Assembly (NCBI GenBank): GCA_028023455.1
Contig: JAQFVV010006652.1
Coordinates: forward strand, 64,001 to 128,000
DNA: 64,000 bases
Origin: Epiperipatus broadwayi
Lineage: Eukaryota > Onychophora > Udeonychophora > Euonychophora > Peripatidae
Reading direction: 5' to 3'
The translations under genes were made by a program, and so were the position numbers. Positions within the stretch are counted from its first letter, which is position 1. Each line of letters starts with the position of its first letter. Below the pieces are notes generated by a model. It worked only from the letters and a program-made list of their open reading frames with translations, was not told where the DNA came from and did not search any database. Positions 23,182-34,278 of this stretch are shown piece after piece.

Positions 23182-25201
23182 CATATTATATTATATGATC
23201 ATAAAATAATTTCATAGTTCTAGTAAGATTTAAATTTCATTGGCAAATCAGCGATTCATTGCTTATTCCAAACTATCATCTCACATAATAAACTGTAATT
23301 TAGTTGTATATAAATAGATCCTGCCTAGAAATGAAAAATCTAGTAATAACGATGTAAAAACTTTGAAGACCTTTTCTCAAAAATTGGAGTGTTATTTCTA
23401 ATCCAACAAAGATAGTATAACATTCTGCAATAGACTGAAACACAGTTCTCCACCATGCAATCTTTAGACTGTAACTTATCTTCTTTTCCACATCTGCCTA
23501 AGATTATACATAAAATAATTTTTAGAAATGACGACCTTGGACAACTAACTGATACTACCCAGGTTTGTGATACAAATATTTTACAGACAACTGTATTTTC
23601 TCTTGGATGTCAATTATAAACTTTTAAATATTTAAATAAATATTATCATGATCCATATTACTAGCAGACTCAAGTCATTTCCTTTGCATTAGCTGTCTAT
23701 TCTTTCACATATCCTCCATCAGATATCAAAAGAGAAGTTACTTCATAAAAATGTGGAAAAGGTGTTCAGTAGATCAAGCTTGCCAACAATTCAAAATACG
23801 GTTTCAACACCTAAGATTTTTTTCAAACGATATCCCTTTTTAGATGTTCAATTAAGAATCTGCAATTGAAGAATTATACTATAAAAATGAATTCCTATGA
23901 ATTCCAAATAAATTTATTTTTCCAGATCCAACAGTAAAGTCAAGTGGATTTTATTTCCCTAGATATTTCTGGACAACCCATAGTAGAAGAAATTTAACAG
24001 CCACTAACCCTACGTTGATGTGGACAAATACAAACTCTAAACCAGATACCTTTCAAATCAAAGGATACAAATGCAGAATTGAAGGAGTTAATAGCGGCAC
24101 TAATAAATCTATCACCTGACTAGAAGCCTAAGCTTTCTTTATAATATTTTGCTAATAGTTAACTGTCTAAAAAAAGTCTATATGCTAAATAAATAAATAA
24201 ATAATAGCAATATAATATTGCCACAAAGATATTATAATCACATTATAAACTGTATCCTGTCTAAACAAATTGTATAATAAATACATCCAAACAAGATATG
24301 GACATTTCAATTGCATTTTTACATTCACCCTATATTTATTTTTTAATAATAAATAATACAAAGTTACTAATATAAGATTAAAAATAAATACAAAAAATGA
24401 TAAGAGTTTGACATCACCTAGGGGATGAAGATAAATTATCACTTAAACTCTTATAATACAATTGATGAATTAGTGGCTCTTTCATGAAGTGCATTACTTT
24501 GTTTATTATAGTTACCCTTAAATAAATGCTGCTAAGATATATATAGAGGAAAATTGTAACATTTTATGGAAACTCTTCAAGCAGTTAGCATAGAACAGTG
24601 TCTACAGCTTAAGATTAGGGAAGGATTAAAATCAGTATAGTTGCTTTGAGTAAAACATCTTGCAAATAAAGATAAATTAACTGAGTAGATAAAAATAGCT
24701 ATGGAAGGACAGTTTATAAAATAAAAAGATGTTGCATACAGTTGAATAACTCTAAGGCATAATTTGGTATCTTATATTCGTGAATTTCTAAGAGTATTAA
24801 AAATATTGAGTTAAGAATATTAAAAATCATTTTGCACAATGGTTGTTCTTGTGCCCACTTTATCAGATTTGATGCTTCAAAAAAATTCAAAGAAAGTTTT
24901 GACTATTAGTTGAATGGTGTCATCTACAAAGACACATTAACACTTGTTGGTAGAAATGGAGAAATATGGTCCAGAGTAATTGAAAATAATGAAGGTGGAC
25001 TTATGAATTTAATGCCTCTAATATTGAATTTTCCACAACACATTAACAATAAGGTTTAATTTGGCATTTTTTATTCATGAATTTCTAAGAGTATTTAAAA
25101 TCTATAACATAAAATTATTTTTAATATGTGTTTTTGTGTGCCACAACGATTTTAGATCTATAAGAAGTATGTCACATATATAAAAAGAATGAAATCCACT
25201 G
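23182..25201. other. AT-rich stretch with a repeated 45-bp block
   Basis: No gene recognised. The block TAATTTGGTATCTTATATTCGTGAATTTCTAAGAGTATTAAAAAT at ~24760-24805 recurs as TAATTTGGCATTTTTTATTCATGAATTTCTAAGAGTATTTAAAAT in pieces at ~25057-25102, same strand. It may be a direct-repeat pair of an old element. Confidence 0.45.
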
Positions 25202-25209
25202 CTCTAAAT

Positions 25210-25811
25210 CAGTGGTGTGCAATCTTTTTACACTTAGGATCTCCACACTCGGATTGAAATTTTATGTGATCCATTGTATATTGTCACCATCCTATTCTAA
25301 GCATATAAGGATAGTAGCAATAAGTCATTTTACCTCATACAAATATATATCTTCATATTAATATTTTAGTACATACAATTTGATATACAATAAAAATTGC
25401 ATATGAACAAAAAATGTGTAATAATCTTTGCTTCTTAGTAGATCTCTTGTTTTGTAGCAATTACAACTTTTTTAACCTGGTTTAGAAAATGTGTATAATC
25501 AAGGATGTAGCAGCATGTATCAACATTAGGAGGATACTAGCATAAAATTCAAAACTCTAAGAGTAAACAAGAGAAATGAAAGCAATATAAGCAAAGTGTC
25601 ATTATAATGTGCTGTTTAGACAAAGTGGATTGGAATATAAAGAAGAAAGTGTTTAAACACAAAAGTGAGCAGACACACAATAATGAGTGTGTTTTTATTT
25701 CTTTTAGGTAAAAATTTATTATCCGATATGAGAATTTCTCAAAATTTTCATGACCCCAACAATTTTTCTTTAACCCTTAAGGAATCGTGACTCACAGGTT
25801 GCGCACTGCTG
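25210..25811. mobile_element. hAT-type MITE, second family, 602 bp
   Basis: Starts CAGTGGTGTGCAATCTTTTTAC and ends TCACAGGTTGCGCACTGCTG; the imperfect terminal inverted repeat is CAGYRGTGYGCAA. Flanks CTCTAAAT (25202-25209) and TTCTAAAT (25812-25819) give an 8-bp target duplication with one mismatch. No transposase ORF remains inside. The terminal sequence differs from the 22.8-kb family, so it is a separate lineage. Confidence 0.82.
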
Positions 25812-25879
25812 TTCTAAATTATTCAGTAACTGAACTAAGATAGTCTGAATATGTTAATATATAAGAGAATATTTACAGC

Positions 25880-26520
25880 CATCTGTTAAATATTTATATA
25901 TATATATATAGATGAACCATATTCATGTATCACTATACTAAATATACAGCAATAAATATCTTGATGTGATTAAAATTAAAACAAGTGCAAGTTGATCGTA
26001 TCTGCATTCAATCTGCCCTATTTTGTAGATACTAATGATATGATCTAAAAACTGTGATATTGAAGCTTGCAAAATACTTTAGGCTCGGTATCTCTTGAGA
26101 ACAATTTGGAAAAAAAAAATACCAGATATATATATTTTTGTGTTTGGATTTGTATAGCTTGTTTATTAAGGTTTTTATTACAGAAAAATTAATCAGCTGT
26201 ACTAAAGAATGTTACAGCCAAGAGATAACAATTAATTGCTATTCATAGTAATTTGCCACTCTCCTAACATAATAATTATCATTCTAGTAATTCAATATTC
26301 AGAATAGCATGGTAAACCTTAAGAAGCACTTTGCATTAGAAAATAAACAAAAAATATAAATATGACTGGAGACATTAATTTCATTATGTACTATCAAATT
26401 GGCATCAATCCCCATTAATTATATGGCTGACATTTACAAAACATAACCTACCTATCATCTGTTTAGCTTTTCATGATTCTCAGCCACTTATGTAATACTG
26501 TGATGATGAAGTCTAACCTT
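25880..26520. other. AT-rich stretch without recognisable gene
   Basis: Short TA run at ~25895-25910; otherwise nothing recognised. Confidence 0.45.
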
Positions 26521-26524
26521 TCTC

Positions 26525-27105
26525 TTATACTGGTGATTATTTATCTTTTCAACATGTGTGTGGTCATGTGTATCAGTTGTAGAAGATAGTGTGGATAATT
26601 GAAGGGTGTTTGAAAATCTGAATTCAAATCCCCTATATTTACAATTAAGCTCCAGGTATGTGAAGAGTGCCTGTATTTCAAATATTTACACCTTAAACTT
26701 TCATCCTGTCCATCCCTCTTTTATGTATTTAAATGGATAAGGAGGGCCAGGATGACTTGAGGTCAACATGGGCATGGCAATAATACTGGCATCAGTATGG
26801 AATTTTAGCTTTCCATCATCAGATTTTCAATGCTAAAAAGTTGGAGGGTAGAGTAGATTGAAGCCTGTCCATTAAAATATGAAGATTTGCTATCTTAATA
26901 TAGACTGAGCATAGATTATATATAAGTGTGTGGGAGATGATAATCTGGTCCAACTGATGAGTGCTGGTTTAGCACGAAATACATTTATTGGTGATTATTT
27001 ATCTTTTCTATATGTGTGTGGTCATGTGTATCAGTTTTATAAGATAATGTGGATAGTTGAAGGGTGCTTGAAAGTCTGAGTTCAAATCCCCTATATTCTA
27101 ACAAT
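26525..27105 (+). mobile_element. S2 SINE-like repeat, long copy with direct terminal repeats
   Basis: The ~115-bp block GGTGATTATTTATCTTTTC...TGTGTGTGGTCATGTGTATC...GATAATGTGGATAGTTGAAGG...TCAAATCCCCTATATT occurs at 26531-26645 and again at ~26990-27100. Between them is a ~340-bp body (CCTGTCCATCCCTC..., CATGGGCATGGCAATAATAC, GAAGCCTGTCCATTAAAATA, GGTCCAACTGATGAGTGCTGG) shared with the 19.2-kb copy. The layout fits a head-to-tail dimer or an element with terminal direct repeats. Confidence 0.68.
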
Positions 27106-28782
27106 AAAACATGGCCCCGACCCCTATCACCATAAGACTTGGGGACAAAGTAAAACAAAAAGTTAGATTAGGTCCCAACATGATTCTAATAGCTTCTGTC
27201 AAAAGTAACCTCTGCAGATTAAGTAAGGACTATACATGAAAAGAATTTCGCAGTAAAGAGACGCTGGTGATTCAGCGACATTACTCTTCAAATGAGCTAA
27301 TAATATTTAGTCCAGTAATATCTTTAATTATTTACTACTTATACTTGTCTTTTCAAAGTCAATAAAATGTATCAGTTTTCTTTAATTAATATTATTTATT
27401 CTTTTTAATCAAGCTTCAATGAATGATTAATGATCTTTTTTATTATTATTAGAACACACCAATCATTTTAAAAATAGATTCAGATAGTATAGAAATCTTT
27501 TAGATCAAATGCCTGAGAGTTAAAACGAAGTTGGGTCAAATAATTAGAAATTTACGCTTTTAATATATATATAAATTCCTGCAACAAATCTAATTACAAA
27601 GAAAAATGAATTCCTATATATATATCACTTTCATTTTAACATTTTGGATAAAACATATCCTTAATCGAAACTTTGTAATTAATAATTCTGAATCTAAATT
27701 TAAAATTCAGTTCATCTTTGGCAGAATTTTAAAAATAGATATCATGTGATTTAACTGTTTATGAAAAATAATATCTTCAAAGAAAAAAAAAGTTTTAAAA
27801 ATAACATTCAGAAGTCAAAATAAATATTACAAAAAATGCATAAATCCTCAGTTAATCCAAAAAGGAAATATGTCTACATCTATGTTTGCTTTTATTTATT
27901 TGCGCATATATAGAAATCCACAATGAAACATATACTTTCTAACAAAGAAGAAGTTACGTTGTCGAAAGTTTAAGGTTTCTAGATCAAAACTCAACCTACC
28001 ACTTTCAATTCTTGAATATCACACGATCTACTGAGCAACTAATCTTTAATTATTTATATTTATTTCTGATCTGTGATGTGTCAGGATGAAACAAATCTTA
28101 CAGACTATCAGTCTATTCAACTTTCTTATTACAAATATGTAAATTAAAAGGAAGCAAAGAACTTTCATGAGCTAAGCATGATCGTAATATTGCGTCAAAA
28201 GATGTTTAGAAGAAAAGTATGGACTATCAATAGTTTATATGTCTGCAGGCATCATTAAAAAAGTAGTGGCATATATTTTGCTTCTTTAGATTTCAGATGC
28301 ATTATTTTTAATTAACCAAGAAATTCATGCAAATTAAACAAAAATGATAACATCTATTTCAGATATCTTAGAGATTTCAAATTTATTTAAGTCACAATGC
28401 GCTTTCATACAGCAGAAAATTCCTGAATTGATTCCCAACCGAAAACAGTTAAAAAGAAAAATTCTCACCCATAATTTTGGCAGTTAAACATCACTTGACT
28501 GTATGATCATTTTGATGCAAGAATACCCCATTTTTAACTATCCAATCCTTTTATTTTTAAACCTAAAGTCTCGATTTATAATCAGTTAATCTCAATTTGC
28601 ATATTGATGTTAAATATCAAACCCCCCCCCACCATAAAAATACAAAATAAACTTTGTTTTTCACATATGCACAAAAGGATACATCTCCATTTATTAATTT
28701 AAAAAATAAATGTTCCAGCTAACCGGTCTATTATTATCTTATTTACCAATATACTCAGCACGGTTCCATTTCACTTTCATAA
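27106..28782. other. AT-rich stretch without recognisable gene
   Basis: A slightly GC-richer patch at 27110-27300 (GGCCCCGACCCC..., AGAGACGCTGGTGATTCAGCG) has no recognisable coding or tRNA structure. A C10 run lies at ~28622. Nothing else recognised. Confidence 0.45.
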
Positions 28783-28792
28783 TACTTTCAAT

Positions 28793-28900
28793 GGCACTAG
28801 ATAGGGATTTTATGCACAAGCCTTCTGGCATCCATTGATTGCTCTTGTTAGCACAAGATGGCACTACTATATGGAGAGTTTTGCTTTGCTTTGAATTGTT
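28793..28900 (-). mobile_element. Foldback retroposon, truncated copy
   Basis: A 108-bp fragment reads GGCACTAGATAGGGATTTTATGCACAAGCC...CATCCATTGATTG...GATGGCACTACTATATGGAGAGTTTTGC, matching the same family as the 38.5-, 53.5- and 57.7-kb copies. The 10-bp perfect target duplication TACTTTCAAT lies at 28783-28792 and 28901-28910. It inserted just beyond the 3' end of the minus-strand LINE. Confidence 0.8.
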
Positions 28901-29034
28901 TACTTTCAATATTGTCACTGATAAGTGCTGTGATGTGATGTGATGTATTTGGCTTCTCCTTAAACGAAGTCAAGAATATCTCAGCAACTATGCCCAGATA
29001 AACCTGTTAGCCACTTTATTTTCCATTCCCCACT

Positions 29035-30303
29035 CTAAGTCTTCCCATATTCTGCCCCATCCCATTTCCACAACATAATCTTTGTCAACTCTATGGCCTT
29101 TAAATCTAAATCCCCCTTATCTTTTCGCAAACCCAGCATAAAAACTACTAACTCACTTTCTGTATTGTCACTTTGTTCATACCTATTCTCCCATAACTTC
29201 ATTATCTGTACCCTTTCTGCTTTCAAGCATTTACATTCAATCAACAGATGCCTAATATTTTCTATACCTTCCTTACACAATTTGCACGCTAAATCACCCA
29301 TAGTTTTCCATTTACATGTATATTCTCTTGTTGCTAAAGATCCCGTTCGAGCCTTAAACAATAAACTACTTTCCTTACTATTATCATAAATTAACTCGCT
29401 TCCAATATTCCGTTTACTTCTATATATATTTAAACTCTTCTTACCCTCCATACTACTTCTCCATCTCTCCAACTCCCTATTTTTTATTAATGCTTCTATT
29501 CTTTTATCCCATTCCTTACCACTATAACACTCAACAATCCTCCTAACACAATCATCCCACCTTTTATACAAGTATACTGATATAAATTCTTTATCCAAAT
29601 CTTTTGCATACCGCATTACCTTTCTCACCCATCTTGTTACCTGCCCTTTACTCATAACCCAATTAAACACTATTTTGGCTATTCTTTTACTATCCATAAA
29701 CTGCAACCTACCAAACATTTTCATTTTACTTTTTGCATCTCTCATATAGAAACTTGACCATCCCATTTCTCCTTGAATTGCCTCCTTTGCTGTCCACATC
29801 TCTGCATCTAATGCATGTCTTCCTACTTCCCTTTGTACTTTCTCTAAATAATCTAAAATCCTTTTACTAACACATAATGCATCATTACCATATGTTAACC
29901 CTGCTACTGCAACTCCCTTCCATACAATTCTAGCTACATCATATTTATTATATGAAAATACTGTTAGTTTCTTTACCAAACCTTTTCTTTTCTTTGCTTC
30001 ATTTACCAATTTTTTCTCCCATTCAACCAAGCAATTTTCCTGATTACATAAGATGATTCCCAAATACCTATATCTATCCACCACACTTAACTTTATATCC
30101 CCCAATAAAAAAACTACATCCTCTCTTTCCCCAGTATTAACCATCATTATATTTGATTTTTCTTCACTAAATTTAATCCCCATCTCTTTACCCACCCTTG
30201 CACATGTCCTCAACATAATATCCATATCTTCTCTTCTTTCTGCACATAAAAAGATATCATCTGCAAAAAAAAAGACCCGACAAAGTATATACTCCTTTGC
30301 CAC
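29035..30303 (-). CDS. LINE reverse transcriptase C-terminal part with CCHC-like knuckle
   Basis: A 422-residue frame. The catalytic RT motif C is FFFADDIFLC (about residues 11-20), followed by KFSEEKSNIM and DRYRYLGI (thumb region). After a long basic linker, CKLCKEGIENIRHLLIEC near residue 345 is a C-x2-C-x7-H-x4-C knuckle, common in the C-termini of several LINE clades and likely to bind nucleic acid. The ATG at 30303 is fortuitous: in the native protein this frame continues from the upstream ORF, and the break is in an A9 run at 30265-30273 (plus strand). Eight As would join the frames through SGLFFADD. Confidence 0.85.
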   Translation of the reverse strand: MAKEYILCRVFFFADDIFLCAERREDMDIMLRTCARVGKEMGIKFSEEKSNIMMVNTGEREDVVFLLGDIKLSVVDRYRYLGIILCNQENCLVEWEKKLVNEAKKRKGLVKKLTVFSYNKYDVARIVWKGVAVAGLTYGNDALCVSKRILDYLEKVQREVGRHALDAEMWTAKEAIQGEMGWSSFYMRDAKSKMKMFGRLQFMDSKRIAKIVFNWVMSKGQVTRWVRKVMRYAKDLDKEFISVYLYKRWDDCVRRIVECYSGKEWDKRIEALIKNRELERWRSSMEGKKSLNIYRSKRNIGSELIYDNSKESSLLFKARTGSLATREYTCKWKTMGDLACKLCKEGIENIRHLLIECKCLKAERVQIMKLWENRYEQSDNTESELVVFMLGLRKDKGDLDLKAIELTKIMLWKWDGAEYGKT

Positions 30304-32197
30304 CTATTAATGGTATCTCTACCCCTCTTCCTAGTCTTTCTATTGCTTTTTCCATTTCACTCAAAAACAACAAAAACAAAATCGGTGACATAGGGCATCC
30401 TTGCCTTAATCCCACTCCATTTTTAACTTTAACTGATTCTATATCCCCTAATTGGTAAGTATAATAATTATTTTCATATAATTTCTTAATAATATTTACT
30501 AAAGCTTCATCCATTCCCAAATTGGCTAATCTTACCCATAATCTATTTCTATTTACTCTATCATATGCTTTCTCTATATCTATAAAACTCATATATAACG
30601 ATCTACCTGAATTCCTACTCATCTCCATAAGTTGTGTAACTACAAACAAACTATCTCCTATACGCCTATCTGACCTAAAACCTCCTTGCATTTCCCCCAC
30701 TACATTATTCTCTTCCATCCATTTTACAACTCTTCCAGCTACCATATATGCGAAAACTTTATATAAAACTGATGTTACCGCTATCGGTCTATAATTATTT
30801 AACTTTCTATGATCCTTACCCTTTCCTTTAAATAATAATCTTATTCTTGTATTACTCCAACTACCCGGAAAAACTGTCTTCTGCGCCATCTTATTAAAAC
30901 ATGATAATAACTTTGCTTTTGCTCTATGCCCTAAATTCATTACCATCTCTGCTGCCCATCCATCTAAACCTCTCACCTTTCCACTTTTCAATCTCTTTCC
31001 TGCCTCATTCAATTCATTTTTTGTGAACCTAATATTCCCACTACTAACTGCTTTCATGTTTTCTATCACTAATTCCTTCACATCTAACATCTTTTCTATA
31101 TCCATTACATATCTATTTAAGATTTTCTCTAGCTCGCCTCTAGAGCTACATTCTATTCCCTCATCATCTATTAATACTATCTCTCTTTCCCCTACATTTC
31201 TCCTTTTAATGTAATTCCAAAATTTTTTACTCCCATCTCTTCCACTTTTATTAATATCCTCCAACAATTTATTATTTAACTTCATCCTCTCTCTATAATT
31301 ATCCATTTTAGCTAGCTTCTTCTTTTCTAAGTACTTTCCCCATTTAGCATTAATATCATTTTCACTTTCTTTATTCTTAATAGCACACTTATATTCTCTG
31401 CATGCTTTTTTCCTCTCTTTTACACTTTTACTAACTCTCATTTTTTTATTACTTTTATTCTTCTTCATATTCTCGACTAAAACCCTATTTGCCACTTTTT
31501 CTACTTCACCACACCAGTCCTTATACTCATCCCCAACCAACTGCTCCATGGTTTCTTCAACTTTTATTTTATACTCTTCCAACTTATTCTTATCATTCAC
31601 TCTCCATCCACATCTTTCACTATTATTTCTACCTTTATTTCTATCCTCCATCACATTACTAACCATTTCTATTACAATAAAGTTATGATCACTATTACAC
31701 ACTCTCTCTTCATTATCAAACACCTTAATTTTTCGTATTTTATTCATTCCCTCTTTCTCTACCAATACATAATCTATTGTGTGAAATACATTATTCCTAG
31801 ACCATGTGTATTGTCCATCATATACATTTGATAAATTCCCAATGCTCAAATTTACTCTTTGACAAAATTCCTTCAAAAACTGACCATTCTTATTATCTAC
31901 ATCATCAATTTCTTCAATATGCCCATTCATATCCCCTATAACCATTATTCTCTTCCCCTTTTCTTTAAAACTCTGTATATCCTTAACTAGGCATTCATAT
32001 ATACTATTGTTCCACTCCATTACAGTTTGACTATCTCCAGTGGCAATATACACTACAGCCACCATCCATTCTTGTCTACCCAACCTTATTTCAAACCACA
32101 AATGTTCTTGACATTTAACAGTATTTAAATTTTTTTCGATATAACACCTATACCACCACCCCTTTTTTCTTTTTCTTTTCTGTTTATACCCTGCCAT
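30257..32197 (-). CDS. LINE endonuclease C-terminal half plus RT fingers and palm
   Basis: A 646-residue frame. It carries the APE-type endonuclease motifs GDMNGHI (residues 88-94) and SDHNFIVIE (169-177), a Lys-rich linker, then the reverse transcriptase: KLNNYRPIAVTSVLYKVF, GGFRSDRRIGDSL, FIDIEKAYD (motif A, ~538-546) and GLRQGCPMSPILF (motif B, ~596-608). The first ~20 residues are out of register because of the upstream frameshift, and the last few (after SGLFF) because of the A9 run. Few other defects are visible, suggesting a young insertion. Antisense ORFs on the plus strand at 30522, 31023 and others are shadows. Confidence 0.88.
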   Translation of the reverse strand: MAGYKQKRKRKKGWWYRCYIEKNLNTVKCQEHLWFEIRLGRQEWMVAVVYIATGDSQTVMEWNNSIYECLVKDIQSFKEKGKRIMVIGDMNGHIEEIDDVDNKNGQFLKEFCQRVNLSIGNLSNVYDGQYTWSRNNVFHTIDYVLVEKEGMNKIRKIKVFDNEERVCNSDHNFIVIEMVSNVMEDRNKGRNNSERCGWRVNDKNKLEEYKIKVEETMEQLVGDEYKDWCGEVEKVANRVLVENMKKNKSNKKMRVSKSVKERKKACREYKCAIKNKESENDINAKWGKYLEKKKLAKMDNYRERMKLNNKLLEDINKSGRDGSKKFWNYIKRRNVGEREIVLIDDEGIECSSRGELEKILNRYVMDIEKMLDVKELVIENMKAVSSGNIRFTKNELNEAGKRLKSGKVRGLDGWAAEMVMNLGHRAKAKLLSCFNKMAQKTVFPGSWSNTRIRLLFKGKGKDHRKLNNYRPIAVTSVLYKVFAYMVAGRVVKWMEENNVVGEMQGGFRSDRRIGDSLFVVTQLMEMSRNSGRSLYMSFIDIEKAYDRVNRNRLWVRLANLGMDEALVNIIKKLYENNYYTYQLGDIESVKVKNGVGLRQGCPMSPILFLLFLSEMEKAIERLGRGVEIPLIGGKGVYTLSGLFFCR

Positions 32198-32487
32198 ACT
32201 ACCTCTTCCAAAATAGGTTCTTCTTCTTCTCTTAGATGAGTTTCCACTACTGCTAATACCTCAAGCCCTTCATTTTCAATTGCTTTATTTAATTCCAGCC
32301 ATTTTTCTGGTCTCCTACCACCTTGCATATTCAAAAACCCAATTTTAACAATTTCTTCTTTCCTAACTACTCTTTTATAAATTCTTTTGCTTCCTTCTTC
32401 TCCATTATGTTTATAACAAACTTTCTTACCACTAATCTTACAAAACCATTCCCTCTCCACATCTACACTTATATCTAAATCAATCAT
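32125..32487 (-). CDS. LINE endonuclease N-terminal part
   Basis: A 120-residue frame with IVKIGFLNMQGG (residues ~46-57), the opening strand of APE-type endonucleases, then LAVVETHL with the catalytic Glu, and RGGGIGVISKK. It leaves frame in an A7 run (plus strand T7 at 32130-32136); one more A would continue into NLNTVK of the next frame. The ATG at 32487 is the first Met, but the frame is open back to about 32575. Confidence 0.82.
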   Translation of the reverse strand: MIDLDISVDVEREWFCKISGKKVCYKHNGEEGSKRIYKRVVRKEEIVKIGFLNMQGGRRPEKWLELNKAIENEGLEVLAVVETHLREEEEPILEEVVWQGINRKEKEKRGGGIGVISKKI

Positions 32488-32689
32488 CTTTTGCTTATTT
32501 CTTATATCCCCTCCATTCTTCTTCTTTTTGATAATATTACAATTTAAAAGCCCACCCCCCTTTAAATGTTTCCCGAATTATATTCTTTAAATATCAGACT
32601 CCTCAGCGTATTTCTCTTTCAATCCTTCTTTTATTTTTCTCGACATATGTCTCCCCATTCTTCATTGTTGGATCTGAAATATATGTTAT

Positions 32690-32864
32690 ATCTCTTTCTC
32701 TTTTATTGAATGTCCATGTCTCAGAGCTACATAAAAACATTTTAAAAACCTTCCTTTCTAAAGATTTAAGCATACATCATTTTACTTTTTTATTATTTTT
32801 ACCAAAAGCACTCCATTCAAGTTTAATTCTATGATTAATTTTAATCAATTTATTACTTAATTTA
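32690..32864 (-). mobile_element. RTE-type LINE fragment
   Basis: On the minus strand: TTAATCATAGAATTAAACTTGAATGGAGTGCTTTTGGTAAAAATAA, then GGAAGGTTTTTAAAATG and AGCTCTGAGACATGGACATTCAATAAAAGAG. These match the INHRIKLGWSAFGRN and SETWTLN regions of the RTE copy at 2.4-2.55 kb. The fragment is short and decayed. What lies between it and the 5' end of the other LINE (32578-32690) is unclear. Confidence 0.72.
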
Positions 32865-32874
32865 TTAACTACGA

Positions 32875-32978
32875 GTCAAGCTTTGGTGGTCGAGTGGTCA
32901 GCACAGCGGTCTTACAAGCAGTTGTCCCGGGTTCGCTTCTCCGGCCAATGCTTTGACACATGGAAAAAAAAAAAATTC
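32875..32978 (+). mobile_element. tRNA-Gly-derived SINE
   Basis: Head AAGCTTTGGTGGTCGAGTGG, anticodon loop CTTACAA, box B GGTTCGCTTC, 3' stem CCGGCCAATGC and tail TTTGACACATGG with A-run. Flanks TTAACTACGA (32865-32874) and TTAACTATGA (32979-32988) form a 10-bp target duplication with one mismatch. Confidence 0.9.
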
Positions 32979-32989
32979 TTAACTATGAA

Positions 32990-34263
32990 AAAGAAAATTA
33001 GCAATGAATGAATGAATGAAATGATAATAATCTCACATATATAATAAATTCACTCTAAAATAAATTTGTCGGGGTAGAAAAAATTACGTTACAAGAATGG
33101 CTAGCAATCACCGGTGATGATTAATGTTGTTAAATATTCTTCTTCCTAGTGATTCAACTTGTCTTAGGAAAAAAAAACATACGTACTATATATATATAGC
33201 ATTCTAAATCAAAAAGTCAGTAAACATATCAATATGCAAAACGATTCAATTCAAATGCAAATTTCATGTAATTCCTGTTCATTTAAAAAGATTAAAATGT
33301 TTATATTCAAAGGTTTAATTTCAAAATACATTTCCTTAATTTTTTAAAATACTGCCTTCATTCATTCATTAAATATTTTTGTCTTTATTCAAAGTAAACA
33401 ATAATGAAGGATTTACACACTAACAGATTCACATTTAAAATAGCAGCAGAGGAGGAAATCCCCTCTTTCCAGTAACTTTACAATAACTGTCTGATTTCTT
33501 CACTCTATCTTGATTAATCAGTAAGAATGGAGTGCCAGTTATTCACTGATAGGGTAAGATTCTAGCAAGAGGAAGCTGTTTATCTTTGAATAATTGTTTG
33601 ACTTCTCAGAAAAGCTTTAGATAACACAACCATGTGCTAATGTTGAATCTTGATAAAGTTGGAGTTGAAAAACTCTAAGAGCTTCCACTTTCTTCCTCCT
33701 CAAATGTTGATTATCTTAATGCGTTTCTTTCAGACTTTTTACAAATGCAAACAATATATATGTTAGTGTCAGAGCAATTTCACATTTAAACGCATTTGGC
33801 CATTATTTTAAAAGTTAAAGACAATGTTTATTTCAGAAAATGAACTTTTTTTATTTTTTAAAAAAAAGGTAATATGAATCATTATATACATTACTTAAAA
33901 TCACAACGGCAATAATATATGCTTATTTTAAGCTTGCTAGTATCAGTCTTTATTATTATAATATTTGATAGTGTTCCGATATGTTTTCTACCTGGCTTGA
34001 ATAATTTCACTAGATGGCGTCACATAGGATAATCTGCGGGGGGGGGGGGTGTAAAATAATATTTTTTGGATAGCTACCATTTAATACCTTTATTGCCATC
34101 AATTATTTTCAAATGCAAGTATTATTTGTCTTGTTTGTTAAAATGTCAATTGTTTCCAAACTAGATATACATTCTAAAATAACCCCATATGGTAGTAAAG
34201 CTGCGACCTATACTATATTTTATTTCAAGCTCCTTCTCCTTGCGTTCAAATGTATATAGCGCA
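32990..34263. other. AT-rich stretch without recognisable gene
   Basis: Short GAAT tandem at ~33004-33018, TA run at ~33188 and a G11-12 run at ~34038. No gene or named repeat recognised. Confidence 0.45.
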
Positions 34264-34278
34264 TAATAGTTCATGTTT

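Larger units (their letters stand above)
28915..32577 (-). mobile_element. Nearly intact LINE (APE endonuclease, RT, CCHC-like knuckle)
   Basis: A minus-strand non-LTR retrotransposon. Its coding region covers 32487 to 29035 in three overlapping frames that would be one ~1150-codon ORF but for two one-base homopolymer changes. The frame is open a little further upstream, to a stop near 32577, but no ORF1 is seen, so the 5' end is probably truncated. The 3' UTR ends in ATCACATCACATCACA (plus strand GTGATGTGATGTGATGT at ~28930-28947), a short tandem tail. The knuckle and RT style suggest the jockey/CR1/I-like assemblage and differ from the RTE copies here; the exact clade is uncertain. Confidence 0.88.

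Noticed and set aside
29093-31214. Plus-strand ORFs opposite the 29-32 kb LINE
   Set aside because: Antisense shadows of a clear minus-strand endonuclease/RT frame.
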